Made by a program: the position numbers and the translations under genes
Shown: positions 15,780-25,124 of the stretch, in pieces
How the letters are laid out: every line of letters begins with the position of its first letter
How positions within the stretch are numbered: position 1 is the stretch's first letter
DNA from: Hydrogenophaga taeniospiralis CCUG 15921
GTDB lineage: Bacteria > Pseudomonadota > Gammaproteobacteria > Burkholderiales > Burkholderiaceae_C
Length of the DNA stretch: 64,000 bases
Direction of reading: 5' to 3'
Assembly (NCBI RefSeq): GCF_001592305.1
Contig: NZ_BCWR01000004.1
Span: forward strand, 1 to 64,000
The notes under the pieces: generated by a model
What the model was told of the DNA's origin: nothing
The model's input: only the letters and a program-made list of their open reading frames with translations
Database searches by the model: none

Positions 15780-17870
15780 ATGCACATTCTGTTCGATGAA
15801 GCCGGCAAATTGATGACCGGCCGCCTGCTGTCCGAAGCCGAAAGTTCCCTGCAGGTGGAGCTCGATTCGGGCAAACGCGTGAAGGTCAAGGCCGCCAACG
15901 CCTTGCTGCGCTTTGACAAACCCGCCCCCGCCCAGCTCATGCCGGCCGCCAGCACGCTGGCCGAGAGCATGGAGTTGGAGCTGGCCTACGAGTTCGCGCC
16001 CGAGGACGAGTTCGGCTTTGCCGAGCTGGCGCGCGAGTACTTCAGCGCCAGCGCGGGCACCACCGAACAGGTCGCCGCCCTGCTCTGCCTGCAGGGCGCG
16101 CCGCACTATTTCCGCCGTGCCGGCAAAGGGCGCTACAAAAAAGCGCCGCCCGAGATCCTGGCGCAGGCGCTGGCCGCGATCGAGAAGAAAAAGCAGGTGC
16201 AGGCGCAGATCGAGACCTGGGCCGCCGAACTCACCAGCGGCCAATGCCCGCAGCCCGTGCGCGAGCAGCTTTACAAGATATTGTTCAAGCCCGACAAGAA
16301 CGGGCCCGAGTACAAGGCCGTGGTGGAGGCCGCGCGCAACAGCCACACGGCGCCATTGGCGCTGCTGCGCAACGCCGGCGCCATCACCAGCGCCTACCAG
16401 TTCCACTGGCAGCGCTTCCTGTTCGACCAGTTTCCCAAGGGCACGGGTTTCCCGGCGCTGCAGGCGCCCGCCATCGCCGACGAGCTGCCGCTGGCCGCCG
16501 TGCAGGCCTTTTCCATCGACGACTCGCACACCACCGAGATCGACGACGCGCTCTCGCTGCAGGGTCTGGGCAGCGGCACGGTCACGCTGGGCGTGCACAT
16601 TGCCGCGCCCGGCCTGGCCATCGTGCCCGACAGCGCCATCGACCAGGTGGCGCGCCACCGCCTGTCCACGGTCTACATGCCGGGCCACAAGATCACCATG
16701 CTGCCCGACGAGGTGGTGCAGACCTACACCCTGATGGCCGGGCGCGACTGCCCCGCCGTGTCGCTCTACGTCACGTTCGACGAAGCCACGCTCGAACCCA
16801 GGGACAGCCGCACCGCGCTGGAACGCGTGCCGATCGCGCTGAACCTGCGCCACGACCAGCTCGACACCGTGATCACCGAAGACTGGTTGAGCGACGGTGC
16901 CAGTGCCGGTGGCGCGGCGCCCGAGATCGCCGCCCTCCAGCCCACGCTGGCCTTCATCTTCCGCCTGGCCCGCCACCTCAAGGCGCAGCGCGAGGTCGTG
17001 CGCGGCAAGCCGGAGAACTTCAACCGGCCCGACTACACCTTCAAACTCGAAGGCGTGGCGGGCGGCGAGCCCGACGGCAGCGAAACCGTGGTGATCGGCA
17101 CCCGCCAGCGCGGCGCGCCGCTGGACCTGATGGTGGCCGAGGCCATGATCCTGGCCAACAGCAGCTGGGGCCAGTGGCTGGCCGAATGCGGCGTGCCCGG
17201 CATCTACCGCAGCCAGGCCAGCCTGGCGCCCGGCGTGAAGGTGCGCATGGGCACCAAGGCACAGCCGCACGCGGGCATCGGCGTGAAGAGCTACGCCTGG
17301 AGCACCTCGCCCCTGCGCCGCTATGTGGACATGGTCAACCAGTGGCAGATCATCGCCTGCGCGCGCCACGGCAAGACCGCCGCGCTCGCCGCGCCTTTCA
17401 AGCCCAAGGACGCCAACCTGTTTGCCATCATCAGCAGCTTCGACGCCGCCTACACCGCCTACAACGGTTTCCAGAACGGCATGGAACGCTACTGGACGCT
17501 CAAGCACCTGCAGCAGGCGGGCATCTCCGAGCTGACCGCCACCCTGATCAAGGACAACCTGGTGCGCGCCGACAGCCTGCCGCTGGTGCTGCCGGTGCTT
17601 GGCACCGAGGGCCTGCCGCGCGGTGCGCACGTGCGGGTGCGCCTGGGTGACATCGACGAAATGACGCTGGAAGTGGGCGGCACGGTGATCGAGCGCCTGG
17701 ACCTGCCGGTGGACGAGGTGAGCGACGACAGCGCCGACGAAGGCGATGGCGACGAGGGCGAACTGGTCGCGCCGCTGGCGCTGGCGATCGATCTGGACGA
17801 CGGTGCGGATGCGTCTGCAGCCTCCGCCGACGAGAACCCCGAGCCGGCCAAGGCCGCCCCGGCGGCATGA
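15780..17870 (+). CDS. rnb: RNase II/R-family 3'-5' exoribonuclease
   Basis: A 696-residue RNB-domain exonuclease acting on single-stranded RNA. The metal-binding aspartates lie in FSIDDSHTTEIDDALSL near residue 245. The RNB core continues through MPGHKITMLPDEVVQ and YAWSTSPLRRYVDMVNQWQ, and an S1-like C-terminal part follows (GAHVRVRLGDIDEMTLEVGGTVIERL). An acidic Asp/Glu tail ends the protein. The cold-shock domains at the N-terminus are weak, as in the beta-proteobacterial group often called VacB and RNase II family protein. It is followed 24 bases later by the TonB-like gene. Confidence 0.9.
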   Translation: MHILFDEAGKLMTGRLLSEAESSLQVELDSGKRVKVKAANALLRFDKPAPAQLMPAASTLAESMELELAYEFAPEDEFGFAELAREYFSASAGTTEQVAALLCLQGAPHYFRRAGKGRYKKAPPEILAQALAAIEKKKQVQAQIETWAAELTSGQCPQPVREQLYKILFKPDKNGPEYKAVVEAARNSHTAPLALLRNAGAITSAYQFHWQRFLFDQFPKGTGFPALQAPAIADELPLAAVQAFSIDDSHTTEIDDALSLQGLGSGTVTLGVHIAAPGLAIVPDSAIDQVARHRLSTVYMPGHKITMLPDEVVQTYTLMAGRDCPAVSLYVTFDEATLEPRDSRTALERVPIALNLRHDQLDTVITEDWLSDGASAGGAAPEIAALQPTLAFIFRLARHLKAQREVVRGKPENFNRPDYTFKLEGVAGGEPDGSETVVIGTRQRGAPLDLMVAEAMILANSSWGQWLAECGVPGIYRSQASLAPGVKVRMGTKAQPHAGIGVKSYAWSTSPLRRYVDMVNQWQIIACARHGKTAALAAPFKPKDANLFAIISSFDAAYTAYNGFQNGMERYWTLKHLQQAGISELTATLIKDNLVRADSLPLVLPVLGTEGLPRGAHVRVRLGDIDEMTLEVGGTVIERLDLPVDEVSDDSADEGDGDEGELVAPLALAIDLDDGADASAASADENPEPAKAAPAA

Positions 17871-17894
17871 GCCGGCAGCCCGGATAATGCGCGC

Positions 17895-18764
17895 GTGAAA
17901 ACCGCCCTGACCTTCTTCAAGAACCTGAGCACGCTGCAGCTGGCGCTGGGCGTGTCGGTGGCCGTGCACGCCGCACTGCTGACCGTGCGTTTCGTCGCCC
18001 CGCAGAGCTTCGACCGGGTGTTCCAGGACACACCGCTGGAGGTCATCCTGGTCAACGCCCGCAGCGACCAGCGTCCCGACAAGGCACAGGCGATCGCCCA
18101 GGCCTCGTTGGCCGGCGGGGGCGAATCCGACAAGAAAATCCGTGCCACCTCACCCCTGCCCCCCAACATGGTGGCCCGCGTGGGCGACACGCCTGAGGAA
18201 GACGAGCGACGGATCGAGGCCCTCAAAGAGAAGCAACAACAGATTCTGGCCCAGGTGCGGCAGCAGTTGGCCAACCTGCCCCCGCCCGACCTGGAGGCGC
18301 TCAACCCCAGCCAGGCGGCGGTCGAGCGCGAACAGAAGCGCCAGGCCCTGGTGAAGGTCCTGGCCGAGATCGAAAAGCGCATCAACGAAGAAAACGCCCG
18401 GCCCAAGAAACGTTACATCAGCCCGGCCACGCGCGAAGAGGTCTACGCGATCTACTACGACGGGCTGCGCCGCAAGATCGAAGACCGGGGCACCAGCAAC
18501 TTTCCCGAGGCCGGCGGGCGCAAGCTCTACGGGGAACTGACGATGGTCATCACCGTCAACCACACCGGCTCCGTGCTCGACACCGAGGTGGTGCAGTCTT
18601 CGGGCACCCCGACGCTGGATCGCCGGGCCGAGGCCATCGTGCGCAGCCTGGGCTTTGGGCGCTTCAACGAAGCCATGCGCCGCCGGGCCGACCAGATCGT
18701 GGTGGTGTCGCGCTTTCGCTTCACGCGCGACGCGACCTTGCAAACGCAAATGACCAGCCAGTGA
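17895..18764 (+). CDS. TonB-like energy transducer protein
   Basis: A 289-residue protein with an N-terminal membrane anchor (about residues 13-33, LQLALGVSVAVHAALLTVRF), a charged coiled-coil-like middle (EEDERRIEALKEKQQQILAQVRQQL) and a C-terminal TonB domain (GGRKLYGELTMVITVNHTGSVLDTEVVQSSGTPTLDRRAEAIVRSLGFGRF). It starts at GTG 17895. No exbB/exbD or receptor is near, so the partner is unknown and it may act in envelope assembly instead of iron uptake. From memory some relatives carry aroE between the nuclease and this gene; here only 24 bases separate them. Its stop overlaps the mtgA start. Confidence 0.82.
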   Translation: MKTALTFFKNLSTLQLALGVSVAVHAALLTVRFVAPQSFDRVFQDTPLEVILVNARSDQRPDKAQAIAQASLAGGGESDKKIRATSPLPPNMVARVGDTPEEDERRIEALKEKQQQILAQVRQQLANLPPPDLEALNPSQAAVEREQKRQALVKVLAEIEKRINEENARPKKRYISPATREEVYAIYYDGLRRKIEDRGTSNFPEAGGRKLYGELTMVITVNHTGSVLDTEVVQSSGTPTLDRRAEAIVRSLGFGRFNEAMRRRADQIVVVSRFRFTRDATLQTQMTSQ

Positions 18765-19549
18765 TGAAATCCGTTGGTCGCTGGTTGTTGTGGGTGCTGC
18801 TGGCCGGTCTGGCGCTGCAGCTGTTTTTCGTGCTGCGCATCGCGCTCATGGTGGTGATCGATCCGCAGAGCACGGCGTTCATGCGCTCCGAGGCCTGGCA
18901 GGTCGCCCGCGGGAGCCTGACCTCTGAAAAGGGCTGGCACTGGTCGGCCCAGTGGGTGGACTACGACCAGATCAGCCCGCACCTCAAGCGCGCGGTGATG
19001 GCGTCGGAAGACGCGGGGTTCGCCGACCACGGCGGTGTGGACTGGGAGGCCATCGAGTCGGCCTGGGCCAAGAACGAACGGCGCCAGCAACTGGCCGAAA
19101 AGCGCATCGAACAACTCGAACGTCGTCTGGCCAAGAAGCCCGAGGTGGCCGAGGCTGCGCTCAAGGCCGTCAAGCCCCCCAAGATCATCGGCGGCTCCAC
19201 CATCACCCAGCAGCTGGCCAAGAACCTGTTGCTTTCGGGCGAACGCAACCTGATGCGCAAGGGGCAGGAGCTGGTGCTCACGCTCACGCTTGAGGCCCTG
19301 CTGAGCAAGCAGCGCATCCTGGAGATCTATCTCAACAGCGTGGAATGGGGCGAAGGCGTGTTCGGCGCGGAAGCCGCGGCGCAGCGCTACTTCCAGAAAC
19401 CCGCGGCAAAACTCAGCGCCTACGAAGCGGCGCGGCTGGCAGTGATGCTGCCGTCGCCGAAGTTTTTCGAGACCCGCCAGGGCTCGGCCTACCTCGCGCG
19501 GCGTGCCGGCACCATCGTCGCACGCATGGGCGCGGTGCAGGCGCCGTGA
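18764..19549 (+). CDS. mtgA: Monofunctional biosynthetic peptidoglycan transglycosylase
   Basis: A 261-residue GT51 enzyme that polymerises lipid II into glycan strands in the periplasm. One N-terminal membrane anchor (WLLWVLLAGLALQLFFVLRIAL) precedes the GT51 motifs: AVMASEDAGFADHGGVDWEAI with the catalytic Glu, GGSTITQQLAKNLLLSGERN, and ILEIYLNSVEWGEGVFG. There is no transpeptidase domain. An insert of about 30 charged residues (NERRQQLAEKRIEQLERRLAKKPEVAE) sits between the first two motifs. The ATG at 18764 shares its A with the tonB-like stop TGA. Confidence 0.95.
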   Translation: MKSVGRWLLWVLLAGLALQLFFVLRIALMVVIDPQSTAFMRSEAWQVARGSLTSEKGWHWSAQWVDYDQISPHLKRAVMASEDAGFADHGGVDWEAIESAWAKNERRQQLAEKRIEQLERRLAKKPEVAEAALKAVKPPKIIGGSTITQQLAKNLLLSGERNLMRKGQELVLTLTLEALLSKQRILEIYLNSVEWGEGVFGAEAAAQRYFQKPAAKLSAYEAARLAVMLPSPKFFETRQGSAYLARRAGTIVARMGAVQAP

Positions 19550-19554
19550 TGTGC

Positions 19555-19640
19555 CCCCCTGCGCCGCTGCGCGGCTTCCCCCCCAGGGGGACGACACCTG
19601 GGGCCAGGCGAAGCCCGTTCCGCGGTGTCCCCGGGTTCGG
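19555..19640. repeat. Dispersed G/C-palindrome repeat between mtgA and the acyltransferase
   Basis: Contains GCGCCGCTGCGCGGCTTCCC, a CCCCCCAGGGGG palindrome, and GGCGAAGCCCGTTCCGCGG, a block order shared with other intergenic copies in the window. No ORF or U-tract is present. Confidence 0.6.
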
Positions 19641-19683
19641 GCATCGCGCTCGTGACGCATTCATCTAGACAGGAGCAAGCTCT

Positions 19684-20301
19684 GTGAGAATCACAGCCCA
19701 AGCGATGAGCACCTTCCTGCTCTGGCTGGTGCGCCTGCTCACCGGCGCCCAGGCGCGCTGGTACGGCTGCCCGCCCAAGGCGGAGCAGCGCATCTATTTC
19801 GCCAATCACCAGAGCCACGCCGATCTAGTACTGATCTGGGCCGCGCTGCCCCAGGAGCTGCGCAGCATCACCCGCCCGATCGCCGCGCGCGACTACTGGA
19901 CCGCCTCGCCGTTCAAGCGCTGGATCACCACCGAGGTGTTCAACGCGGTGTACGTGGAACGCGAACGCAAGGGCGACGAGGACCCGCTGCAGCCACTCAT
20001 CAACGCGCTGGACAGTGGCGACTCGCTGATCCTGTTCCCCGAGGGCACGCGTGGCCATGAGGAAGATCCTCAGCCGTTCAAGTCGGGCCTGTACAACCTG
20101 GCCCAGCGCTTTCCCGGTGTGGTGCTGGTGCCGGCCTGGATCCACAACGTGCAGCGCGTGATGCCCAAGGGCGAGGTGGTGCCGGTGCCGGTGCTGTGCT
20201 CCGTCACCTTTGGCGCCCCTTTGGCCCTGGAGGCCGACGAACCGCGTACCGCTTTCCTGAGCCGTGCGCGGGATGCCGTCATGGCACTGAGGGACGTATG
20301 A
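19684..20301 (+). CDS. 1-acyl-sn-glycerol-3-phosphate acyltransferase-like protein
   Basis: A 205-residue PlsC-family acyltransferase. Motif I is NHQSHAD (about residues 41-47, with the catalytic H-x4-D) and motif III is LILFPEGTRGHEEDPQPFKSG. It starts at GTG 19684, chosen because AGGAG lies 8 bases upstream. It is shorter than housekeeping PlsC and is paired with a CdsA-like gene 55 bases downstream, so the two may form a second phospholipid-precursor set. Confidence 0.88.
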   Translation: MRITAQAMSTFLLWLVRLLTGAQARWYGCPPKAEQRIYFANHQSHADLVLIWAALPQELRSITRPIAARDYWTASPFKRWITTEVFNAVYVERERKGDEDPLQPLINALDSGDSLILFPEGTRGHEEDPQPFKSGLYNLAQRFPGVVLVPAWIHNVQRVMPKGEVVPVPVLCSVTFGAPLALEADEPRTAFLSRARDAVMALRDV

Positions 20302-20356
20302 ACCAGCCCGCCGACACCTGCGCCCGCCCAGTACCTGCGGCCCGGAGGCCGCGCGC

Positions 20357-21349
20357 ATGACCTCGTTCCTGCGCAGCCTCAGCCCCGATCAGCAGGTCAG
20401 CCTGGTGTTTGTGCTGCTGTTCGGCCTGCTGCTGATCACCAGCGGTGTGGGCGTGCTGCTGTCACTGCACGAACGCCGAGCGGGCGACGACGAGGCCCAG
20501 GCCGCGCGCGCCCTGCGGCTGCGGGACAACCAGGCGCTGCTGCGCAGTTCGTGGGTGATGGCGCTGGTGTTCTGGGTCGGCTGGGTCATGGGCGAAGGCG
20601 TGGCCATCGTGCTGTTCGGTCTGGTGTCGTTCTTCATCCTGCGCGAGTTCATCAGCCTCTCGCCCACCCGCCGCGGCGACCACCGCAGCCTGGTGCTGGC
20701 CTTCTTCGTTGTGCTGCCCCTGCAGTACGCCCTGGTGTGGACCGAGCGCTTCAACCTCTTCACCGTGTTCATCCCGGTCTATGTGTTTCTCGCCATCCCG
20801 GTGGTGAGTGCGCTGGGCAACGATCCACAACGCTTCCTGGAGCGCAACGCCAAGCTGCAATGGGGCATCATGGTCTGCGTCTACGGCATGAGCCATGTGC
20901 CGGCCCTGCTGCTGCTGAACTTCCCGCGCTTCGCCGGCAAGACCGCGTTCCTGGTGTTCTTCCTGGTGCTGGTGGTGCAGACCTGCATGCTGGTGCAGCA
21001 TCTGGCGGCGCGGCGCCCGCACCGGCCCGTGGCCCCGGCCATCAGCGGCAGCTTTCACTGGCGCAGTTGGGCCCTGGGACTGGCCGCTGGCGGCCTGTTG
21101 GGCGCGGCGCTGGCCGGCCTGACCCCGTTCAAACCGTTGCCTGCCATGGCCATGGCGCTGGTGGCCTGCGCGGCCGGCTCGTTCGGACACCTGGTCATGA
21201 AGGCCATCAAACGCGACCGTGGTGTAACGCACTGGGGGTCGGCCAGCCGCTCGGTCACCGGGGCCAGCGGCCTGCTCGACCGGGTGGACGCGCTGTGTTT
21301 CGCCGCGCCCGTGTTCTTCCATTCGGTGCGCTGGACCTTCAACCTATGA
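20357..21349 (+). CDS. cdsA: Phosphatidate cytidylyltransferase-like membrane protein
   Basis: A 330-residue protein with about eight membrane segments. The C-terminal signature [20 protein letters not shown] followed by [21 protein letters not shown] matches the CDP-diacylglycerol synthase pattern (K-R-D and the final G-x2-D-R-x-D), with THWG in place of the usual PGHGG. It would make CDP-diacylglycerol from phosphatidate and CTP. Because it sits next to a PlsC-like gene, it may be the secondary copy common in proteobacteria. The stop overlaps the ruvC start as ATGA. Confidence 0.85.
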   Translation: MTSFLRSLSPDQQVSLVFVLLFGLLLITSGVGVLLSLHERRAGDDEAQAARALRLRDNQALLRSSWVMALVFWVGWVMGEGVAIVLFGLVSFFILREFISLSPTRRGDHRSLVLAFFVVLPLQYALVWTERFNLFTVFIPVYVFLAIPVVSALGNDPQRFLERNAKLQWGIMVCVYGMSHVPALLLLNFPRFAGKTAFLVFFLVLVVQTCMLVQHLAARRPHRPVAPAISGSFHWRSWALGLAAGGLLGAALAGLTPFKPLPAMAMALVACAAGSFGHLVMKAIKRDRGVTHWGSASRSVTGASGLLDRVDALCFAAPVFFHSVRWTFNL

Positions 21350-21894
21350 GAATCCTCGGCATCGACCCCGGCCTGCAATGCACCGGCTTCGGCGTGATCG
21401 ACACCGAGGGCGCGGCGCTGCACTACGTGGCCAGCGGCACCATCCAGACCAGCCCGAAAGACGGCGCCCTGCTGCCCGAGCGGTTGAAGATCCTGTTCGA
21501 CGGCATCAGCGAGGTGGTCCAGCGCTACCAGCCCGAAACCTCGGCCTGCGAGATCGTGTTCGTCAACGTCAACCCACAGGCCACGCTGCTGCTGGGCCAG
21601 GCGCGCGGCTGCTGCCTGACCGCGCTGGTGGCCAACGGGCTGCCCGTGGCCGAATACACCGCGCTACAACTGAAGAAGGCCGTGGTCGGCTACGGTCGGG
21701 CCGACAAGGCCCAGATGCAGGAAATGGTGAAGCGCCTGCTGCAGCTGCCTGGCCTGCCCGGCAAGGACGCCGCAGACGCCCTGGGTCTGGCCATCACCCA
21801 CGCCCAGGTGGCGCGCTCGGTAGCGGCCATCAACAAGGTTTCACCTTTGCAGGCGAAGACACACGCGGCTTACAAGGGCGGAAGGAACTATTGA
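21346..21894 (+). CDS. ruvC: Holliday junction resolvase RuvC
   Basis: A 182-residue endonuclease that cleaves Holliday junctions with RuvAB. It starts [19 protein letters not shown] (first catalytic Asp), has [20 protein letters not shown] with the second acid, and [15 protein letters not shown] with the last two. Length is normal (E. coli 173). It overlaps the cdsA-like stop by 4 bases. ruvA and ruvB are not in the window. Confidence 0.96.
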   Translation: MRILGIDPGLQCTGFGVIDTEGAALHYVASGTIQTSPKDGALLPERLKILFDGISEVVQRYQPETSACEIVFVNVNPQATLLLGQARGCCLTALVANGLPVAEYTALQLKKAVVGYGRADKAQMQEMVKRLLQLPGLPGKDAADALGLAITHAQVARSVAAINKVSPLQAKTHAAYKGGRNY

Positions 21895-21896
21895 CC

Positions 21897-22114
21897 CCCC
21901 CGCGCCGCCTGCGGCGTGCCTTGCAGGCCGCGCCACCATCAGAGCCGGTGTCACTTCGGGCTGTCCAAGTCTGCGCAGGCAGACTTGGAGCCGCAGCCCT
22001 CAGCCCCCCAGGGGGCTAAGCCTGTGGCCCGGCAAAGCCGGTTCCACGGCATCCTCGATGGAAGTCACGTCGCGCCGGAGAGCGCTGCGGTTGACGAGGG
22101 GAAGTAGGTTCCAC
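21897..22114. repeat. Composite dispersed repeat between ruvC and the lpxC end
   Basis: Two blocks. 21897-22016 (GCGCCGCCTGCGGCGTGCC, then CTGCGCAGGCAGACTTGG and CAGCCCCCCAGGGGG) is repeated at 56036-56150. 22026-22114 (GGCCCGGCAAAGCCGGTTCC onward) is about 90% like 49876-49964. The region lies between the converging ruvC and lpxC ends and has several short hairpins that could end transcription both ways. No gene is visible in it. Confidence 0.75.
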
Positions 22115-22165
22115 TGCGACCTCGACGATGTCACGCGCTTCGGCTGCGCCCGGTGGAGGCGGTAT

Positions 22166-22342
22166 TCAGAGGAGACGTTCAAGGAACAGAACGCCAAAGA
22201 AGCCCAGCGCTGCGATCAGGGTCCACTTCAGGATCTTGATGCCCCAGATTCTGTAGCGTTGCTGGCCGGTGCCGATGTAGAAGGCGAAACACGCGCCGGC
22301 CGCGAGCAGCAGAAAGAAGACGGCGAAGCGGAACAGCAGCAT
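22166..22342 (-). CDS. Small two-helix membrane protein next to lpxC
   Basis: A 58-residue ORF from ATG 22342 to TGA 22166. Residues 1-22 (MLLFRFAVFFLLLAAGACFAF) and about 37-57 (KWTLIAALGFFGVLFLERLL) are two hydrophobic helices joined by a basic loop with YIGTGQQRYRIWGIKILK. It starts 10 bases after the lpxC stop on the same strand, so it is probably the last gene of the dcw/lpxC transcript. Function unknown; the clean helix-loop-helix pattern and tight spacing make it more than a chance ORF. Confidence 0.75.
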   Translation of the reverse strand: MLLFRFAVFFLLLAAGACFAFYIGTGQQRYRIWGIKILKWTLIAALGFFGVLFLERLL

Positions 22343-22352
22343 GGGCGCGCAC

Positions 22353-23276
22353 CTACCAGGCAGGTGCGAGCTGGGCGAAGCCTTTCGGGGCCTCGCGCTC
22401 CTGCTCGAAGCTCACCACCTCGTAGGCATCGGGGCGGGCCAGCAGAGCCCGCAGCAGCTGGTTGTTCAGGGCGTGGCCGCTGCGAAACGCCGTGTAGGCC
22501 GCCAGCAGCGGTTTGCCCACGATGTACAGGTCGCCGATGGCGTCGAGGATCTTGTGTTTGACGAATTCGTCCTGGTAGCGCAGGCCGTCGGCGTTGAGCA
22601 CCTTCACATCGTCCATGACGATGGCGTTGTCCAGCCCGCCGCCCATGGCCAGGCCGTGCGAACGCATCATCTCCACGTCGCGCGTGAAGCCGAAGGTGCG
22701 TGCCCGCGCGATCTCGCGCGCATACTGGCCGCTGCCGAAATCGAACTCGACCCGCTGGCCCGTGGAGCTCACGGCGGGGTGGTCGAACTCGATCTCGAAG
22801 CTGAGCTTGTAGCCGTGGTACGGCTCCAGCCGCGCCCACTTCAGGCTGCGCCCCTCGCCCTCGCGCACCTCCACCGGTTTGATCAGGCGGATGAAGCGCT
22901 TGGGCGCCTTCTGCATCACGATACCGGCGCTTTGCAGCAGGTAAACGAACGAGGCCGAGGAGCCGTCGAGGATCGGCACCTCTTCGGCGGTGATGTCCAC
23001 GTACAGGTTGTCCAGCCCCAGGCCGGCGCAGGCGCTCATCAGGTGCTCCACGGTGTGCACCTTGACGCCGCCGTTGGAGATGGTGGAGGCGAGCCGGGTG
23101 TCCGACACCGACTCGGCCGTCACGGCGATGTCCACCGGCTCGGGCAGGTCGACGCGACGAAACACGATACCGGTGTCCGGCGCGGCCGGGCGCAGCGTCA
23201 GCTCCACACGCTGACCGCTGTGCAGGCCGACGCCGACCGCCTTGGTCAGGGATTTGAGAGTGCGTTGCGCGAGCAT
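22353..23276 (-). CDS. lpxC: UDP-3-O-acyl-N-acetylglucosamine deacetylase
   Basis: A 307-residue zinc amidase, the committed step of lipid A synthesis. It starts [21 protein letters not shown]. The zinc site is [17 protein letters not shown] near residue 78, plus the later His and Asp of [28 protein letters not shown] is the catalytic Glu region. Length matches E. coli (305). It follows ftsZ as usual, but a 385-base spacer with a large inverted repeat separates them. Confidence 0.97.
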   Translation of the reverse strand: MLAQRTLKSLTKAVGVGLHSGQRVELTLRPAAPDTGIVFRRVDLPEPVDIAVTAESVSDTRLASTISNGGVKVHTVEHLMSACAGLGLDNLYVDITAEEVPILDGSSASFVYLLQSAGIVMQKAPKRFIRLIKPVEVREGEGRSLKWARLEPYHGYKLSFEIEFDHPAVSSTGQRVEFDFGSGQYAREIARARTFGFTRDVEMMRSHGLAMGGGLDNAIVMDDVKVLNADGLRYQDEFVKHKILDAIGDLYIVGKPLLAAYTAFRSGHALNNQLLRALLARPDAYEVVSFEQEREAPKGFAQLAPAW

Positions 23277-23383
23277 GCGGTGATTTTAAGTTTTGCGGCG
23301 CCAGAGCGCTTTGAGGAATCGTGATGACCGCGATAGGCTGGGTTCTCTTCTTTTTCTCCGGCTGCACCGGTCAGTGGCGACCG

Positions 23384-23605
23384 GAGCGCCCGGCTCCGCG
23401 GGTGTCCCCCGGGTCGGCTTCGCCGCCCCTCCTCCTTTACCCCGCTGCGCCGGACACCCCGGTCACCGCTGACCTACGTGGGGCGCGAACCATTGGCCCG
23501 CAAGCGTTTGCTCAGGCCGCGGGCGTCGGGCGTTCTGCGCAGCGGGGTAAAGGAGGAGACGGCACCAGCCGTCGGGGAACACCCGCGGAGCAGAGCGCCC
23601 GGCGT
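23384..23605. repeat. Large inverted repeat between ftsZ and lpxC
   Basis: Two arms of about 70-75 bases face each other. Arm 1 (about 23384-23460) contains CTCCGCGGGTGT at 23394-23405 and CCTCCTTTACCCCGCTGCGC at 23431-23450. Arm 2 (about 23531-23605) contains the complements in reverse order. About 70 bases lie between. This fills most of the 385-base gap between ftsZ and lpxC; no ORF is supported there. Transcribed, it would form a long hairpin between the two genes. Confidence 0.75.
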
Positions 23606-23661
23606 CCGCGAGCCCGCGAGGTGCAGGCACGAAACACGCCAGACACAAAACCCGACAAACG

Positions 23662-24876
23662 TCAGTCAGCTTGTTTGCGCAAGAAAGCAGGAATCTCGAA
23701 GTCGTCCATGCCGCCCGAGGCCAACGCATCCACCTTGGCCGCGGCCTGGGTGCGGTTGGTGCGCCAGACGCTGGGCACGGCCATGGAGTTGTAGTCGGGC
23801 TGGGCCATGCCCGCGCCCGGGCCACCCACGGCGGCGTTGACGGTGGGCACGTTGAACGGCACGTTGTCGGTGCCGGTGCGCAGCACCTGCAGCGGCGGCG
23901 CGGTGCGGCGCACGCCCTGGCGGCTCAGACCCGTGGCCACCACCGTGACGCGCATCTCGTCGCCCAGGCTGTCGTCGTAGGCCGCGCCGTAGATCACGTG
24001 CGCGTCCGGCGAAGCGTAGGCTCGAATGGTGTTCATGGCCAGCTTGGATTCAGACAGCTTGAGCGACCCCTTGGCCGCGGTCACCAGCACCAGCACGCCC
24101 TTGGCGCCGGAGAGGTCGATGCCTTCGAGCAGCGGACAAGCCACGGCCTGCTCGGCAGCGATGCGCGCGCGGTCCGGACCGGCGGCGACCGCCGTGCCCA
24201 TCATGGCCTTGCCGGGTTCACCCATCACGGTGCGCACGTCTTCGAAGTCAACGTTCACGTTGCCGTACTCGTTGATGATCTCGGCAATGCCGCCCACGGC
24301 GTTCTTCAGCACGTCGTTGGCATGGGCAAAGGCCTCGTCCTGCGTCACGTCGTCGCCCAGCACTTCGAGCAGCTTCTCGTTCAGCACCACGATCAGCGAG
24401 TCCACGTTGGCTTCGAGCTCGGCCAGGCCGTTGTCGGCGTTGGTCATGCGGCGACCGCCTTCCCAGTCGAAGGGTTTGGTGACCACGCCCACGGTGAGGA
24501 TGCCCATTTCCTTGGCCACACGGGCAATCACGGGTGCGGCGCCGGTACCGGTGCCGCCGCCCATGCCGGCGGTGATGAAGAGCATGTGCGCGCCGTCGAT
24601 GGCGGTACGGATCTCATCGAGGGCGAGCTCGGCGGCTTCGCGCCCTTTCTCGGGCTTGCTGCCAGCGCCCAGGCCGGTGGTGCCGAGCTGGATGGTGCGG
24701 CTGGCCGCGCTGCGGGCCAGGGACTGCGCGTCGGTGTTGGCGCAGATGAACTCCACGCCCTGCACGCTGCGCGAGATCATGTGTTCCACCGCGTTGCTGC
24801 CGCCACCGCCAACGCCGATGACCTTGATCTGGGTGCCTTGGTTGAATTCTTCCACTTCAATCATTTCGATGCTCAT
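23662..24876 (-). CDS. ftsZ: Cell division GTPase FtsZ
   Basis: The 404-residue tubulin homologue that forms the Z ring. GVGGGGSNAVEHMI (about residues 21-34) opens the nucleotide site, the tubulin signature GGGTGTG is at 107-113, and NVDFEDVRTVM contains the T7 loop region. A Pro/Ala-rich linker leads to the C-terminal peptide DDFEIPAFLRKQAD, which binds FtsA and other anchors. An AGGAGAG site is just upstream. It follows ftsA after 248 bases, a spacer large enough for an own promoter. Confidence 0.98.
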   Translation of the reverse strand: MSIEMIEVEEFNQGTQIKVIGVGGGGSNAVEHMISRSVQGVEFICANTDAQSLARSAASRTIQLGTTGLGAGSKPEKGREAAELALDEIRTAIDGAHMLFITAGMGGGTGTGAAPVIARVAKEMGILTVGVVTKPFDWEGGRRMTNADNGLAELEANVDSLIVVLNEKLLEVLGDDVTQDEAFAHANDVLKNAVGGIAEIINEYGNVNVDFEDVRTVMGEPGKAMMGTAVAAGPDRARIAAEQAVACPLLEGIDLSGAKGVLVLVTAAKGSLKLSESKLAMNTIRAYASPDAHVIYGAAYDDSLGDEMRVTVVATGLSRQGVRRTAPPLQVLRTGTDNVPFNVPTVNAAVGGPGAGMAQPDYNSMAVPSVWRTNRTQAAAKVDALASGGMDDFEIPAFLRKQAD

Positions 24877-25124
24877 GGCTCTCTCCTGTTGTTGCCCTGA
24901 ACCTGAGGTTCGGGGCGGTTTTCATTTAAAAATCGGATTCGGTTCGTTGTGCTGTGAGGTGCCTCAGCCAGGCGGTCCAGTGCAGACCCGACATCGGGAT
25001 CGTGGTCTGGGCCGGGTGCGTGGGGTCCAGGGCACCGTCGAACTGGCTTCGCCAGGCGACCGCTGCCGTCCCCTTGAGGAGAAGAAGCGCAGAAAGCACG
25101 GCGCAGGGGTGATCAATGGATTCA

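Noticed and set aside
24926..25110. Short minus-strand ORF in the ftsA-ftsZ spacer ending RTESDF
   Set aside because: No ribosome site, no motif and no clear start. The spacer is more likely a promoter region for ftsZ.
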